Source of the DNA: Leucaena leucocephala
Lineage: Eukaryota > Streptophyta > Magnoliopsida > Fabales > Fabaceae
Length of the DNA stretch: 64,000 nt
Direction of reading: 5' to 3'
Assembly (NCBI GenBank): GCA_037074615.1
Contig: CM073569.1
Coordinates: forward strand, 3,788,001 to 3,852,000
Part shown: positions 11,396 to 24,500 of the stretch, piece by piece
Layout of the letters: each line of letters starts with the position of its first letter
How positions within the stretch are numbered: position 1 is the stretch's first letter
Translations under genes and position numbers: made by a program
Notes under the pieces: generated by a model
What the model saw: only the letters and a program-made list of their open reading frames with translations
The model's database searches: none
Told to the model about the DNA's origin: nothing

Positions 11396-14300
11396 ATGGA
11401 GCAGGGCCCTGGTTCTGCTGGGTCTCAACGGATATTCATATTCTATCTGCAACAGCTGAAGTCAGGGTTAGGCATGCTTCGTCAGTGCAGAACAAGTCTT
11501 TTTAAGCTTTCCATGATCACCATTAACGCCTCCAAGTTGGTTTCCTTCCCCCTCCCGCGCACTATAGCATCGTCCCCTCCCTCTGCTAACCTGCGCCCTT
11601 TCTGCACCATGAACACCAACTACGATCCTCAGCTCGACAACATCTTTGATGCAAAGCGCTCGTTCCGAACCCAAATGCGCAGAGAACTGAAGAATATGGA
11701 CCCTATTCTGAGATCTCAAGAAGGTTCCTCTTTCTTTTACTCCTTTTCTTTACTTTTTCGGTAATTTTATTTATCAAAAGATTGAGGCATTTTTTTTTTA
11801 TTGTTCTGGATTTTTGTGTTTCTCGTTGGGAATTATCCTGAATGGTCCTTACTTGATATGATAAAGAGAATTTGAGGCATGGAGGGAGAGACAACATTGT
11901 TGAAAATAGATGGACTGAATTTCTTTGATCACTGGCATAGAGGGACCAAAGGTTTGATTAGATGTCCTTCGTAATTTTTAATTTTCATGTATGGTAATCA
12001 AATTACTTTTAACAATATTAGTGAGCCTTAAGATATGAACTTGGAGTTCAACATATATCATCGTCGCGCTATGTCAAATATGGCGATTTCTTTGTAATTA
12101 TGAATTTCTGACGTGTATCAAGATTGTCTCCTTGCAGTTTCCTGCAGGTTTCATGACATATGAATAGTATCATTTGGTTTTTGTGTTCAATTCATTCTGA
12201 ACAAGGATGTTTACCTTTCAGATGATGCTATTCAGAGGGTTGTTTTAGAAGCTCCGTGGTTCAAGAACAGCACCAGCATATGTGCTTATATAAGTTCTAA
12301 TGCTTTACGAGAAGTAGATACATCAAAAATTATTTCAGCGATATTATCTAACCACGTGACAGGTGTGTTCTGTATTTGACCTTTTGCCAATGACTGGCCT
12401 GCTGGTCATGTTATACATGCTTTGATGAATAATCCACAACCTATCTTAAATTCTGAAATCTTTTTTCATGCCTCAAGCTGCTCTTTGTTTCCTGGTGATA
12501 GGGGTAACATAGCAGTTCATGTTGAGAAATGGGTTTGAGCTAATTAATAATATACAATAACAAGCAAATTACAATTCAAATGGGTAAATATGTGAAGTCA
12601 TACCTGTATATTTGATCAGATAGTTAACAAAGGTTGGTAGAACTTTGAGCGGATAAAAATTTTAACAGCACTCTTGGTGCTGGAAATATGTTAGACAGAA
12701 TCCAAATAGAGATACATTTAGGTTAGCTCGGTTTTATGTTTGCCAGTTGCACTACTTGAGTAAGTTTATGTATGAAAATAGAAGCAGATGACACATTCAA
12801 AATTTACTACAAAGTTCAAGCCAATCTAATACTCTCAGGCTTTTGAGCCTACATAATAGTGATTGTTGGGCACCTTCATGTCTTGCATTTACTGTTATAT
12901 CTTGGAGTTTCTTACATCTAGCTTTCAGCTGAAGAGGGTCATGTACAGATCAAGAAAAAGCTTTACGTGCCACGCGTAGAAGATAGAAATAGCAACATGA
13001 GAATGCTGAGACTAACAAGTGTTGATGATCTGGTTCTGAACTCAATGAATATTTTGGAGCCAACCTTGGTAAATCACAATGGAGATCCTCGTGAAGATGG
13101 TACAACCTTAGTATTTTCTTGTGCATTTCTTTATTATGTTTTATGCCTTGCTAAACTTTTATAAGAGATGATGGGATTAACGTTTATTTATTAAGTACTT
13201 AGCTCAATCAAGTTTCTTTTTAACCCCTGTACAGATTACATTATTTTTCAGGTATTTTACTGGACAAGTATTCAATACGTTAACACTTCCATTATAATTT
13301 CTGATCGTATGGAATGATTCATTGTACTGTTTGGGTGAATGGTCGTTGTAAAACGTTGAAGATACTCTGCTTGTAAAATTAATGTCATTGGGATAGTAGT
13401 TTTGGAATGCAGTTGGAGATAAGGCTTGTTGTTCTTCTGCTTTTAAATAAAGAAAATACTCTGCTTGTAAAATTCATTTCATTGGGATAGTAGTTTTGGA
13501 ATGCAGTTGGAGATAAGGCTTGTTGTTCTTCTGCTTTTAAATAAAGTTTAATTAGTGTTTTCTATACTGATATTAAACTTTCTGGCAGTTATGCAGGCAA
13601 CTGATCCAGTCGACTTGATCATCCTACCAGGTAATTCTTGGTCACCTTTTTAATATCATATAACTAGCAATATGGTACAAATTTATCATTGCACTATATA
13701 CGCTACCTTGGCAGGCCTTGCATTTGATAGATCAGGAAGACGGTTGGGCCGCAGTGGAGGGTGAGTCTATGCATCTAACTTGTGTAGCACTTATCAGTTA
13801 TCTGTAGGTTTAACCCAGAAATTTAGGATTACGCTTCTAGTCAAAGTAAAAAAATAGAATTCCAATATTTTATATTGCTGATTTCATTAGAAAAATCATA
13901 GACAATAATGGCTGCCAATAGAATGGCATTGTTTAACCAAACCTCCCCCACAACACCCCCCCCCCCCCAACCCCCGCGGGCCATACATGGGAGAGAGTTT
14001 CTGTTCAGGTGCTTTGTTCACCCTGATAATTATACTCAACGAAAAGCTTTTCAAGAATTTGTCCACACTGTCATCAAGTTTATGTAGCTGGGATATTCAT
14101 CTCCACCCTCATTTGTGTTTTAGTGACAGCACTGAATATTGAATGACATGGTTCTTATTTTTCATTGCATGTTTAAAATTTTGGAAGTTACTATGATATG
14201 TTCCTGAGGAAATACCAAGAGCTGGTCAAGAAGCAAAAAAGGCCACAGCCACTTCTCGGTAATTACTGTGTAACCCTTGCCTAGGGGAGCTTCTTGGTCT

Positions 14301-14488
14301 TAATCATTCACTTCATTTTCTTCATCTTTGTTGTCTTCTACTTGAGTGCAGTTGCCCTATCATACTCAATACAAATAGCAGAAAATGATAGAATAGCTGT
14401 CAGTCCTCATGACGTTCCCGTTGATGCTCTTGTATCCCCATCTGGCTTCATCCCAATCAATCCAATTGCTTTTAAGAAGTGTCAGTGA
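11396..14488 (+). CDS. 5FCL: 5-formyltetrahydrofolate cyclo-ligase, organellar
   Basis: This enzyme (MTHFS) uses ATP to convert 5-formyl-THF to 5,10-methenyl-THF, clearing an inhibitor formed by serine hydroxymethyltransferase. In plants it is mitochondrial. Seven exons keep one frame: 11396-11723, 12222-12362, 12929-13099, 13589-13630, 13715-13760, 14188-14258 and 14352-14488, giving 311 residues. A start at 11474 (Met27) gives 285 residues, close to the 277 of the Arabidopsis enzyme. It also opens with MLRQCRTSLFKLS, a good mitochondrial presequence, so I think it the likelier start. Recognisable parts are KRSFRTQMRREL, the middle segment AYISSNALREVDT, DLIILPGLAFDRSGRRLGRS and the GGYYD nucleotide-binding signature split over exons 5 and 6. 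Introns 4 and 5 hold a tandem duplication and a poly-C run; the reading frame is intact. Confidence 0.9.
13362..13549. repeat. 94-bp tandem duplication in a cyclo-ligase intron
   Basis: Two adjacent 94-bp units, 13362-13455 and 13456-13549, both run from ATACTCTGCTTGTAAAATT to TTTTAAATAAAG and differ at only a few positions. The near identity points to a recent duplication. It is intronic and about 40 bp before the next acceptor site. Confidence 0.85.
13941..13976. repeat. poly-C low-complexity tract
   Basis: A C-rich stretch in an intron of the cyclo-ligase gene includes an unbroken run of about 14 C followed by AACCCCCGCGGG. It is unusual in this AT-rich setting. The exact run length is uncertain, as sequencing often miscounts such tracts. 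Confidence 0.6.
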
Positions 14489-14961
14489 GTGTTATTCTTT
14501 GTTTGCTCACCTTGTACGGTAAAAAGGTTTTCTAGATCTTTTAGAAGCATGCATGTTCTAGTTTTAGCCTATAGAATTGGTAAAAATCTCGTCAATGATT
14601 TAATGCAAACCATTTAAAGTTCTGGGCATCCGTGATTTTGATGTAATTCCAATTAATTACTATGCGGAAATGCTTTGAATACCAAAGAAACTTGAGAATA
14701 GAAGGGCATCATTGTCGTAAAGCCTTCTCATGCTTTAGGGCTTGCTTTTCTTTCCGTCGTTCTTTCTTCGTTTTTCCAAAATCACACTGTAATAAAGAAG
14801 AATGCATAGTCGCTTGTATAATTCGTATGACTGTAAAAGAAAGTAAGAAAATTATTAATAGGAACCGAAAAACCGTGTGTGTGTGTATATATATATAGGA
14901 GATAATACGTTCTTCTACGGAGCAGATTTCCCTACTTAAACCTCACATATACATTGGGGGA

Positions 14962-14999
<38 letters not shown>

Positions 15000-15565
15000 T
15001 TTAAATCTGCTCCGTAGAAGAACGTATTATCTCCTCTGTTTCCTGTGTCTGTTTGGAACTATGGAAATGGAGGAGAGAGAAAATAATAATGTGTTAGATT
15101 TAAAAAAATTGAAGAACTGGGGTTAAAAGTTTTTAGTTAATTTTTAAATTTTTATTATTCTTTCAGGTTATATCTTTTCTTTATTCAAATTTTATAATCC
15201 ACTTATAGATTTCTTTTAAATTGAGCTCATTACAATTTCCTCTAACCTCCTTTCATTTCTCTCATACCAAATAGACCCAAGCTAGGTGTAATTCAGTAGG
15301 GAAGAAATAGTATTTAAACTTAATCTCTTGCTCGTGAGAAAGATAAAAGGCAGTTTGCTGTATTTTATTTTGAGGAAACCTGCCTGAGCAACTGATCATT
15401 TGAGTAGCCATTTTGCTCACGGCATCTGAGAAAACATTGCTGCTTCTTAAATCTTGAAAAGGATATCTCCTAAGAAATATGGGATATACACATCTCAAAA
15501 TGGAAAACCATGACTTAAGAAAGTGAATGCACTTGAGCACATCACAATCAATCCCTGTGTGTCAG
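14489..15565. other. convergent 3' intergenic region with a hairpin element
   Basis: It separates the ends of the cyclo-ligase (+) and ALA3 (-) genes. The only structured object is the perfect inverted repeat at 14897-15035. The rest is AT-rich 3' flank with no supported gene. Confidence 0.6.
14897..15035. repeat. 139-bp perfect hairpin around a (TA)n core
   Basis: The arms 14897-14929 and 15003-15035 are exact 33-base inverted repeats, beginning AGGAGATAATACGTTCTTC on the left and ending GAACGTATTATCTCCT on the right. The 73-base loop holds a TA microsatellite of about 32 bases at 14965-14996. It could be a very short MITE or a recent fold-back insertion. No clear target duplication is visible because the left flank is itself (TA)n. 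Confidence 0.75.
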
Positions 15566-18500
15566 CTATTTTTTGTGGCCTCCTATCTTTGGTGCTCGAA
15601 ACCTGCTAGCTCGTCTAGCAACATCCCATGCCTTTTGCGGCACACAGACACCAAACTGTGAAGCGAAAAAGGACTCGTAGCCAGGTGAATCAAAAGCAAA
15701 ACCTGTGTGCCTTGATACCTCACGAGGCAGTTGAGACATGGCATAGCTCCTCGCCTCTGATGGCGTCAAATGACTCCCCACCTCCAGTAGCTGTGTCCTA
15801 TTGCCGCTATCCGGTTCGTCTCTGTGAATTTCCTGAATAATCTGATAATCATAGGGAAAGAACCATCTGTGAATCCTGCAACAGCATCAACTCAAATCAG
15901 TTAACAAAGAGAAAAATGGTAGCAGATAGAGCAATGTAAGGAAGAACCTCATTATATATTCCTACACATAGATTTGTCAGTATGGGATATTAAGTCCCAT
16001 ATATAATAATATGAAATGTTTTATGGGATATTTAAGTATATTAGTTTTCTAATTTCAACAGCTAACTTTTAGGTATAGCTCTTCATCCTACTTAAGTACT
16101 CTTTAGAGTATATCCAATATCAAATACAAAAGTTGTTCATATGTCTTTTTGTTCTATACATTGATTCATTCTGCACAGACTGAATACTAGTATCTCCAAT
16201 CTTTAATATTCCTAGACAAGAAATGGACTTTTAAAAGCTGAGGGTTCTTAAAAAAAGCCTTACCCTTGGTAGACAAAGTCACCCAAGAGGGCAGCAATGG
16301 GAACAAGAAGAAGCGTGACATAGAAATAGAGTGTGCTCATTATGACATATATCACAAAATATACATTCTCCTGCAGGTAAATGAAACAGAACCCAAGGTA
16401 AGAATGTTTCCAAGGGGTCATAAATAGTGTAACAAAGACTTTGTCAAAGTTTACTTCAACTTTAAGCTTTTTAAATAAGAATAATAATTAGTCTCAGTAT
16501 ATCTCTAAAAGTTGAAATAAATTGCACTATCCACAAAGAATGAACAATGCTACTCATTTTGAACTCTATAAATGCAGAGTCCATTATAGTTTTATTTTAA
16601 TCTTGGAAAATCTTGTTGCAGATATCTATACTTCCTCTTAATTTTTAATGTAGTACTTGTATTGTTTTTTTCCTTATCAAATCTTCTAATTTTTCTCTGT
16701 CAGCACTGTTAATATTATAACTTTGTTTTGTTAATACTATTAACCTTTGCACAGAAATTAATTATACTGACAGACTAAAATTAAACGATTTAATAAAAAG
16801 AAAAAATAATAGAGGTACTAAATTGAAAATTGAGAGAAAAGTATAGGTCCTTTCAAAATAGTTTTCCCTATAATCTTTGTCAGTTTGTTTCTTAACAAAA
16901 AGCGGCACAAATGGAGAGATAAACAGAGAGGGAGAACTTACCAGTCTGACCACTGAATATACGAAGACGAATACAAACCATGCTAATATACTTCCACCAA
17001 CACCAATTAAGTGCCATCTTGTGACCGAATTACAGATCATAAGTAGTCGTAAATTGACAGTTACAATAACACATGTATAGGCCATTGTACTGACATCCCA
17101 CTGTCCAAATGTTTTGCCTGCTGAATTTTTTGCACCTGAACTTGACAAAATCACAAAATAGAACAATATCAAAGACTGGTACACCGAAAAAAATGCCCAC
17201 GTTGCCACAACCCTCCATTTGAAGAACACATTCTTTATTCCCTCCATGTAGAGTCCAGGATACTTCCTCGAAAGAGATGCACTCACATCCTGGCAAAGGC
17301 ATAAATAACTAATCAAAATGGCAGCCATTAAATCATTTTAATGACGCACATTGTTTCAGATATAGTGCGTGTTTGGATTGGCATTTTGAAGTGCAATTTA
17401 GCTTTTCAATCGTGATTTTATAGTTTACAAGGTAAGTATATGAAAGGAGTTTTGTCTCGACCTATGTGAATGTGTTTATCATAAGCAAATCTAAACAAGC
17501 ACATAGTCTTCAAACTCAGAAACCGGCATTAAAAAAAAGGAAACAAAATATAGGCAAATGGTATGTGTTTCCCTGAACATGATACCGTGAGGATGCAAAA
17601 CAGGAAAGATAAAAAAATTGCACTCCTCAATGATTAAATTAATGCTTTACCTTGTCGAATAGTCCAACGACAATCACAGGCAGTGCCGTGAAGATAACAT
17701 TATATAATGACTGAAACCAATCATCATAGAACCTCTGACCAGAAAACCCCGTTTGAAAGGTAAACCAGAACTGAGTGAGAGTGAATGTGAGATTTTTATA
17801 GAAGAAGTATGTAATAACCTGCAATAATCAAGTTTCAAGTATGTTAAAACCAATGCAAGAACAGCAATGCAAGTGTATTGTTTGCAAAATATGATACCTT
17901 GCATATTCTAAGGTATGACCACCGGCCATGGACAAGCAGTAAATCAGAAAGGAAACGAAACTGCGCAATGGAGAAATCACTGGCCATCACTGCTTGCATT
18001 CCCTCCATCCCACTTATGCCAACACCAACATGAGCAGCTTGAATCATGCTAACATCATTGGCTCCATCACCAATACTTAATGTTATTTTATGTGCACATT
18101 TTTTGACTAGCCTTGTGACCTACGAGCAGAAACAATGCATGATATTTGACAAAATGCTACAAGCATAGATCATCAATGTTTATCAAGGATGTTATCCTAA
18201 GCATTCTTAATTGTAAAATCTCTTCAAAGCACAGAAAGACCAAGTGTAACAGCAAAAACAAGTTATCAGCCTCTGTGCAGCAGTCAATTTCAACTTACCT
18301 GTGCTTTTTGTAAAGGAGAAACTCGACAGCAAACGACCGTGTGACAATTCAAACCCAAATTCAGAAGCATCACTCTTAAACTTGGGTCTAATGCATGCGT
18401 TAGACTTTTCCCATCAATTACAAGTGCTAATTTTTGTCCATTAAGAGATTGAAGATAGCTCTGTGCTTCCTCAAGGGACTGCTTCAACCCTTTCTTCACT

Positions 18501-21500
18501 TCTTCTCTAATCAAATGCATGATTTCCACTGGGTCACCCTACAAATAACAACATATGCAACTGACATAATGAGGAAAATTGTAAACTAGGCCTGAAACCC
18601 AGACGCTATGATTGCAGCTTACCCTTTCTTCAACTTCTTTAATTGCATCAGTTTCTGAGCTGATAATAAACTTTTTCATCTCATTGGATATCAAATTGCA
18701 TGCTGCAGCCAGAGTGTGGGAACATGATATAAGATAAAACATAATTACATTCTTTGAACACCAACAGAGAAGGAGAAAGAAAAACCAATCTCAATCAAGG
18801 AAGACTCACCATAGGCTATATTTATTGCTGTTTCAATCTTGTCTCCAGTAAGCACCCAAATTTTAATGCCAGCTCTTTGGAGAGTCTCTATACATGATGG
18901 AACTCCCTTTTGAAGCTTGTCCTCTATGGCAGTGCTACCAATCAAAATCAGATCAGTTTCTATAAGTTCTGCCACCTGTTTTATTTCTACTGGTATCAGT
19001 AAGGATAAAATTTCATCTGAATATTCTGTAATAAATCTTTTTCTGGTAACTTGAGATTTAGGGAATAATTGCTGACCTATTTTTTGACAATATTTTTTCT
19101 GTTTTCTTGTCAAACTGTTTAACTGTGATGCTTTTTACTTGATTTGTATAACAAATTACCTTGGTGAAAATTTGACCAATGTAAAGACAACCCACTAACA
19201 AAATTGAAAAATTTCACCAAGAAATTAGACATCAAAACAATAGTTTCGTCAAATTTAACATTTTCTAAGGCACACAATTCCAACAATATAAAGAGGTTGA
19301 TGATTGACATGCATATAAAAGCTACCAGAGTATGAATGATAAAAGTGTACCTCATCCAACTTCTTGTCACGATCACTTAGAGAAGACTTGGCCTGTATGA
19401 ACTTCTCATTCCAACTTTCATATGCATGAGTATGTAATTCTTTGTAGGCCAGGCATAATGTACGCAACCCAGCAGCTCCAAATTGTTCCAAATACTCCCT
19501 GGTCAATTTCTTTATATCTTCATTGCCATCGGCGAGTCTCTCGTAGATTACTGTATCAGCACCCTGTGAAATTCAAGTTCCTGGGAAGGTGTTATCTTCT
19601 TATCCAACAGCCATACAATTTAAGTCTTTTGCAAAGAAGATTCAAGAAACTATTACCTTACAGTATAATACAAGCTTCCCATCTGGATAACGGCATATAA
19701 CAGATTGGCGCTTCCTTGTACTATTAAGGGAACAAGGATTGCAAAATAAATATCAGAAATTAATGTTGAAACCTTAGAATTAGATACCAGTTAAGGAGAA
19801 GAATGACTACCTGTTAAACTCAAGCACATTCAAAATTTCATAAGGCACATCTTGTAGTTTACCCTTCTGTTCAACATGTGATTCGCGAACAAATATCGAC
19901 GTTGGTGTGCGTCTGGCAGAATAATATTATTAGTTAGCACAATCAAGCTGCACTAACCTCAAAATCTATCATACAGCACTTTGCAGAATGAGTTTGAACC
20001 TGTAAAAGAAGAAACCAAAGCACTTTGCAGCAATGACCAAAGCATCCTCATCAGGTGAGGCTGCTTGATACGTGATTTTATCTGGGGACTCATCGCCCTC
20101 AGGAAGTACAGTATGGCATATAGCAAGGCATCTGAAGAATTCCTACATTTGTGAACAAATAATATTATACTCATCACATCCTTAATATAGAACCTATTTA
20201 ACTATTTAATTAGATTAAAGAAATTAGTTAAGTTAGTTAATATGATATATTTTTTCTAAAATACCTAAATCATCTTCTTTAACTCTCTTCCTCCCTCTCT
20301 TACTTGATTATTGTTGATAGACTATCTATAAGGGTAATTTGGGAAAAAATTGATAAATAAATGAAATAGGTCTTATATTTAGGACTAAGATCAACTCCTC
20401 AATTAGGTCCCAATATTAAGGACTAGAGGAGTATTAATTTGAGCAATAAAACATGCCATATAATAATGAAAGATTCAACTTTCTGAATTCATGGCAGAAG
20501 CATATTGTAATAACATAAAGCAAAAATATTTACCTTACAAATGTTAGGATTAGGCTCCTTCCTCCAAGCTCCTTGCATAAGCCTATCATCATCAAAATTA
20601 AAGCCCCTCTCTTGCACTGCAGTGCTTGATTTATTTTCCTGTAGAGAAAGATTGATGCTGCGTAACTTTGATCTCTTTAGCAGAACAATTACTCTCATTC
20701 CGTGAAAAAAATGTACCACCTCAATTTTCATCCCATTACGCTCTGCTATTTGCCTCTCAATTTCAGTAACACCAGTTCCATAGACCTGTTCTCCAATTGA
20801 ACACTTAAAAAACTCCATTAAGTTTCTTGTTAAAGTTCCTGTTTTGTCAGAGAATATGTATTCCACCTAGAAAATCAGCAGCGAAACTGTTTAGAGCTAA
20901 GAACAATAATAATTCTTGTCATGTTTACAAAGAATGTGGTTGCAACAAACCTGCCCAAGTTCTTCATTTAGATTAGATGTCCTGGCCAATGCTGGGGTAT
21001 TGGTTTCCTTATGGTACATGCACAGGTCCTTGTTGATAAATTGAGTAGACTGAATAAATTTGATCATCTGAAACAGTTTCCAAAATAAATAAAGATTTTC
21101 CTTTTGTCAATCAATAATACTACCTCCGATCCTAATTATAAGAGCTAAATGACTTTTTTGAATAGATTAAGGAAACTAAATAAATTAGTTAATTATAACT
21201 AATATAAGAATTAGTTGACTAATTTGAGTAGATTGAAGAATATATAATATGAATTCATCTTAATGGATTAGATTTGGTCATAATTAACTGATTTATTTAG
21301 TTTTCTTTAATTTATCCAAAAAAGTTAAATAGCTCTTATATTAATGACGGTAGGGATTAATGACATTGCTAGGGCATGTAATCAGCTTAGAGACAAACCT
21401 CTATTGACACATACAGTGAAATAGGGATGAGAGGTGAATACAGAGTGATGAGGGTAAATAAAGTCAGGACAATAACCTAAAAAGATGAAAAAATTAGGAA

Positions 21501-24500
21501 AAGTTAAAATGAAAAAGAGAAAGGAATGAATGAAAGCAGTAGATATTCATCTTGAGGGAGCATGTATTTAGTACCATAAATCTGTTATTTGGGTTGAACA
21601 GTGCTGAGTCCTCGCCTCCTACATCAAGGCGTAAATAGAAATATTTGTTGTTTACAAAGATGCCACTGCAATTTACACCAACCCAAGAAACTTCATAAAT
21701 AATAATACTAATTAAGATGATGATGATGATGTTGATGATCATAGTAATATCAGCAGCAGATTTGATAGTAACAGCAATAAATCAGATACAAGGCGTAAAT
21801 GAAAAAAATCAAGCCTCCTCAACAATGTGCTTACACATGGTTAAATCACACACCTGCCTATGGCTCCAATAACACAAATTCCGAAGAGAGTTGAAAATAG
21901 AGCGAGTATGAGTTTGTCAAGCTTCCTCTCCAATGTACTTCTTTTAGAAGGCACATTCATGGAATTCATCATCACCTGCATTTGGAGAAGTGAGGTTATA
22001 AACTTTTAATAAGGAGAAAAATCAATTAAAAACTTTTAACCCCACTTCTCTTTTTTTTTTAAAAATCCAACTCAGTAAAAATTTCCATCCCCTCCCCTCC
22101 AAATCCCTTATACCAAGTTGCCCCTAAAATCATATTTCAAGCAACGCATCTCAGCAATGAGTGCATTCCTATCGTTTCAGTTTCATAATTATCTTCAACT
22201 AAATAGAATATGATGGAACAGAAAATTGTTGCAAGAATCTCATACATAGCAACAGACCTTTGTTTCATGCCCCGTGAAAATAACTGCTCCAACAATATAC
22301 CCTGTATTTTTAAGACTGCAGCCCTGAAAATGCAGGAAATTTCAATGAGTTGATGCAGGATCCAGCAAAGAAAATGCTTTCACTCACCCTAGCAATTGCA
22401 ACAATTCTGACCAGTTTATTTATAAATATAAAGCTCACATAAACACAACACTTCAAATGGAATCAGAAAGAATGAGCATAACATACACGCAGCAAAATTT
22501 GGTTTGGACTGAGAGGTAGTGTTTGTGTTTGAATAATAAGATTTCCAGTGAAGGTATACAATGAATTGTTTGGTTGTTCACACTGAATTTCACCTGCAAT
22601 TAGTTACAAAACTGCTAGTCAGAACTCAAATAAGCAACAAATCAAATTTTGCATGTATCGTGAGAGCTGACTCATCAAACTTGGTATAAAATTGATTATT
22701 TTAAAACTCTAGAAAGATATGCCATGAAAAATCAGCATGGAAGAAAAGATATTTGAAACAGATACACAAAAATGAATAAAAGAAGAGCTGAGAAGAAAAT
22801 TTTCGCTGAAAGGTGGTTACGTAATCATACTCAACTGTTATATGGCTCAATCAATAAAAAATCCATACCTTGAAACTCAGATGCCTTCTCTGGAGTCATG
22901 TAATCCCAAGTCTTCTCCAAAGCTTTCCTGATCTTGAGATTGGTTTCCCCATCCAAATTAGCAGTCTGTAGCCCAAACACAAAGTAAAAGGCTGTAGTCT
23001 GCTAAAGAACATTAAAAAAACACACTCAATATTGTTTTTTTTTGTTTGGAGGGGGTTGGGGGAGTTAAACCTCAATGTAGCAGACACCATCTGCATTTGA
23101 ACTGGCCAGGAAAAGCAGATCTGCTGGAAAAAATCCATCCTGCTTAACCTGAAACAAACAAAGATTATAATTCATAGTAAATATTCTATTTTGTACATAG
23201 AAACAACAACAAAGAATGGTAACACAACAAACAGCAGTTATGATTACAACTTCAGAGAGTTGACTCATGATGGGGCTCCAATTAGGAGACCTTATAAAGA
23301 AGAAAAGGTAAATGGTGTAGTGGGGAAGAAGAGCAATATAAGCAGCATGAATCCAGTTATGGGAAGGGGGCTAGGTAGAAGGACATGTTGAAGCTGATGA
23401 GATGAATTCTGGAAGTAGTTGGGCTGAAGGTTAATAGAAGGAGGCTTGAGTGAGAAAGCAAGTGCGGCACAGTGCACAAAACTCCTACCAGGTGGGGTTT
23501 AGGAAGAGATAGATGTATGTAGTCTTAGTCCCTCAAGCAAAGAGGCTATTTTTAGGGTTTGAACCTGAGTGATAAAGCAAGGTTTGCGAGATTTCAGTTA
23601 GGGTATGAAAGTCTGGTCTATACAAGCCCTAGTCCCGTTTGAATATGTGGAAACATGATTGCATCCTGAAGAGATGATAATTTACTTCCTATGAGATTTA
23701 AAACCATATGATCTATCATCCTGTTGATATCTTTGCAAGTACAGGTTCAAAACATAGACATTTCAAAATTCAATCTGGCAGATATGTGTACCACACTCAC
23801 CCTGATAATGTCTCCAACCTGCAGATCTTTCCAGGCTATGGACTCCCATGTTTGATCTTGCAAAATATCTATCATTCTATTGTTTATGACCTTGTCATTT
23901 TGAAGACGTTTCTGTTGTACATAATTTAAGGGGAAAAAATTTAACAAGAACACAAATATAATATTACTGCCATAATATAATATATTAAATACCTTTCCGA
24001 AAATGGAGTTTTGGGTTTTTTTTTTTTTGTGGGGGGAGGGGGGGAATACAGGGTCACATTTTATATCCAAAAAAAAAGAAACAACTATTACAAAAATCAG
24101 AAAGAAAGAAAGAAAGAAAAGAGCAAGGAAAGGGGAAGAAAATTGTCTCACCCAATCCTCAAAAGCTTCCTTAATAAGAGAGATAAGAAGCACCAGAGAC
24201 AGAGGAACCACATTAGTTATTGGAGATATAGGACTACATCATCAGAAAATTGTAATCAGACTATTTGCAAACTGTATTAATCATTTATTAGCTGAAAATA
24301 TGTGACATGTGCTGAAACCTAAAGCATAAGAAAACTAATTTCTGCACAAAGGGATCTAATTTTTTGAACAATGAACAGATAATATTGAATTTTGGGAGAT
24401 GAACAATTTTCATCTTGCAAGGAGGTGCAGATTATTACATTGAAGTCCAAGTTTTCCACATGTATTAATTAGCATGGAGGAATAGAGATTACAAGTTGGA

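Noticed and set aside
15628..15840. 70-residue plus-strand open frame
   Set aside because: It is antisense to the last ALA3 exon, whose minus frame matches the conserved tail of the flippase.
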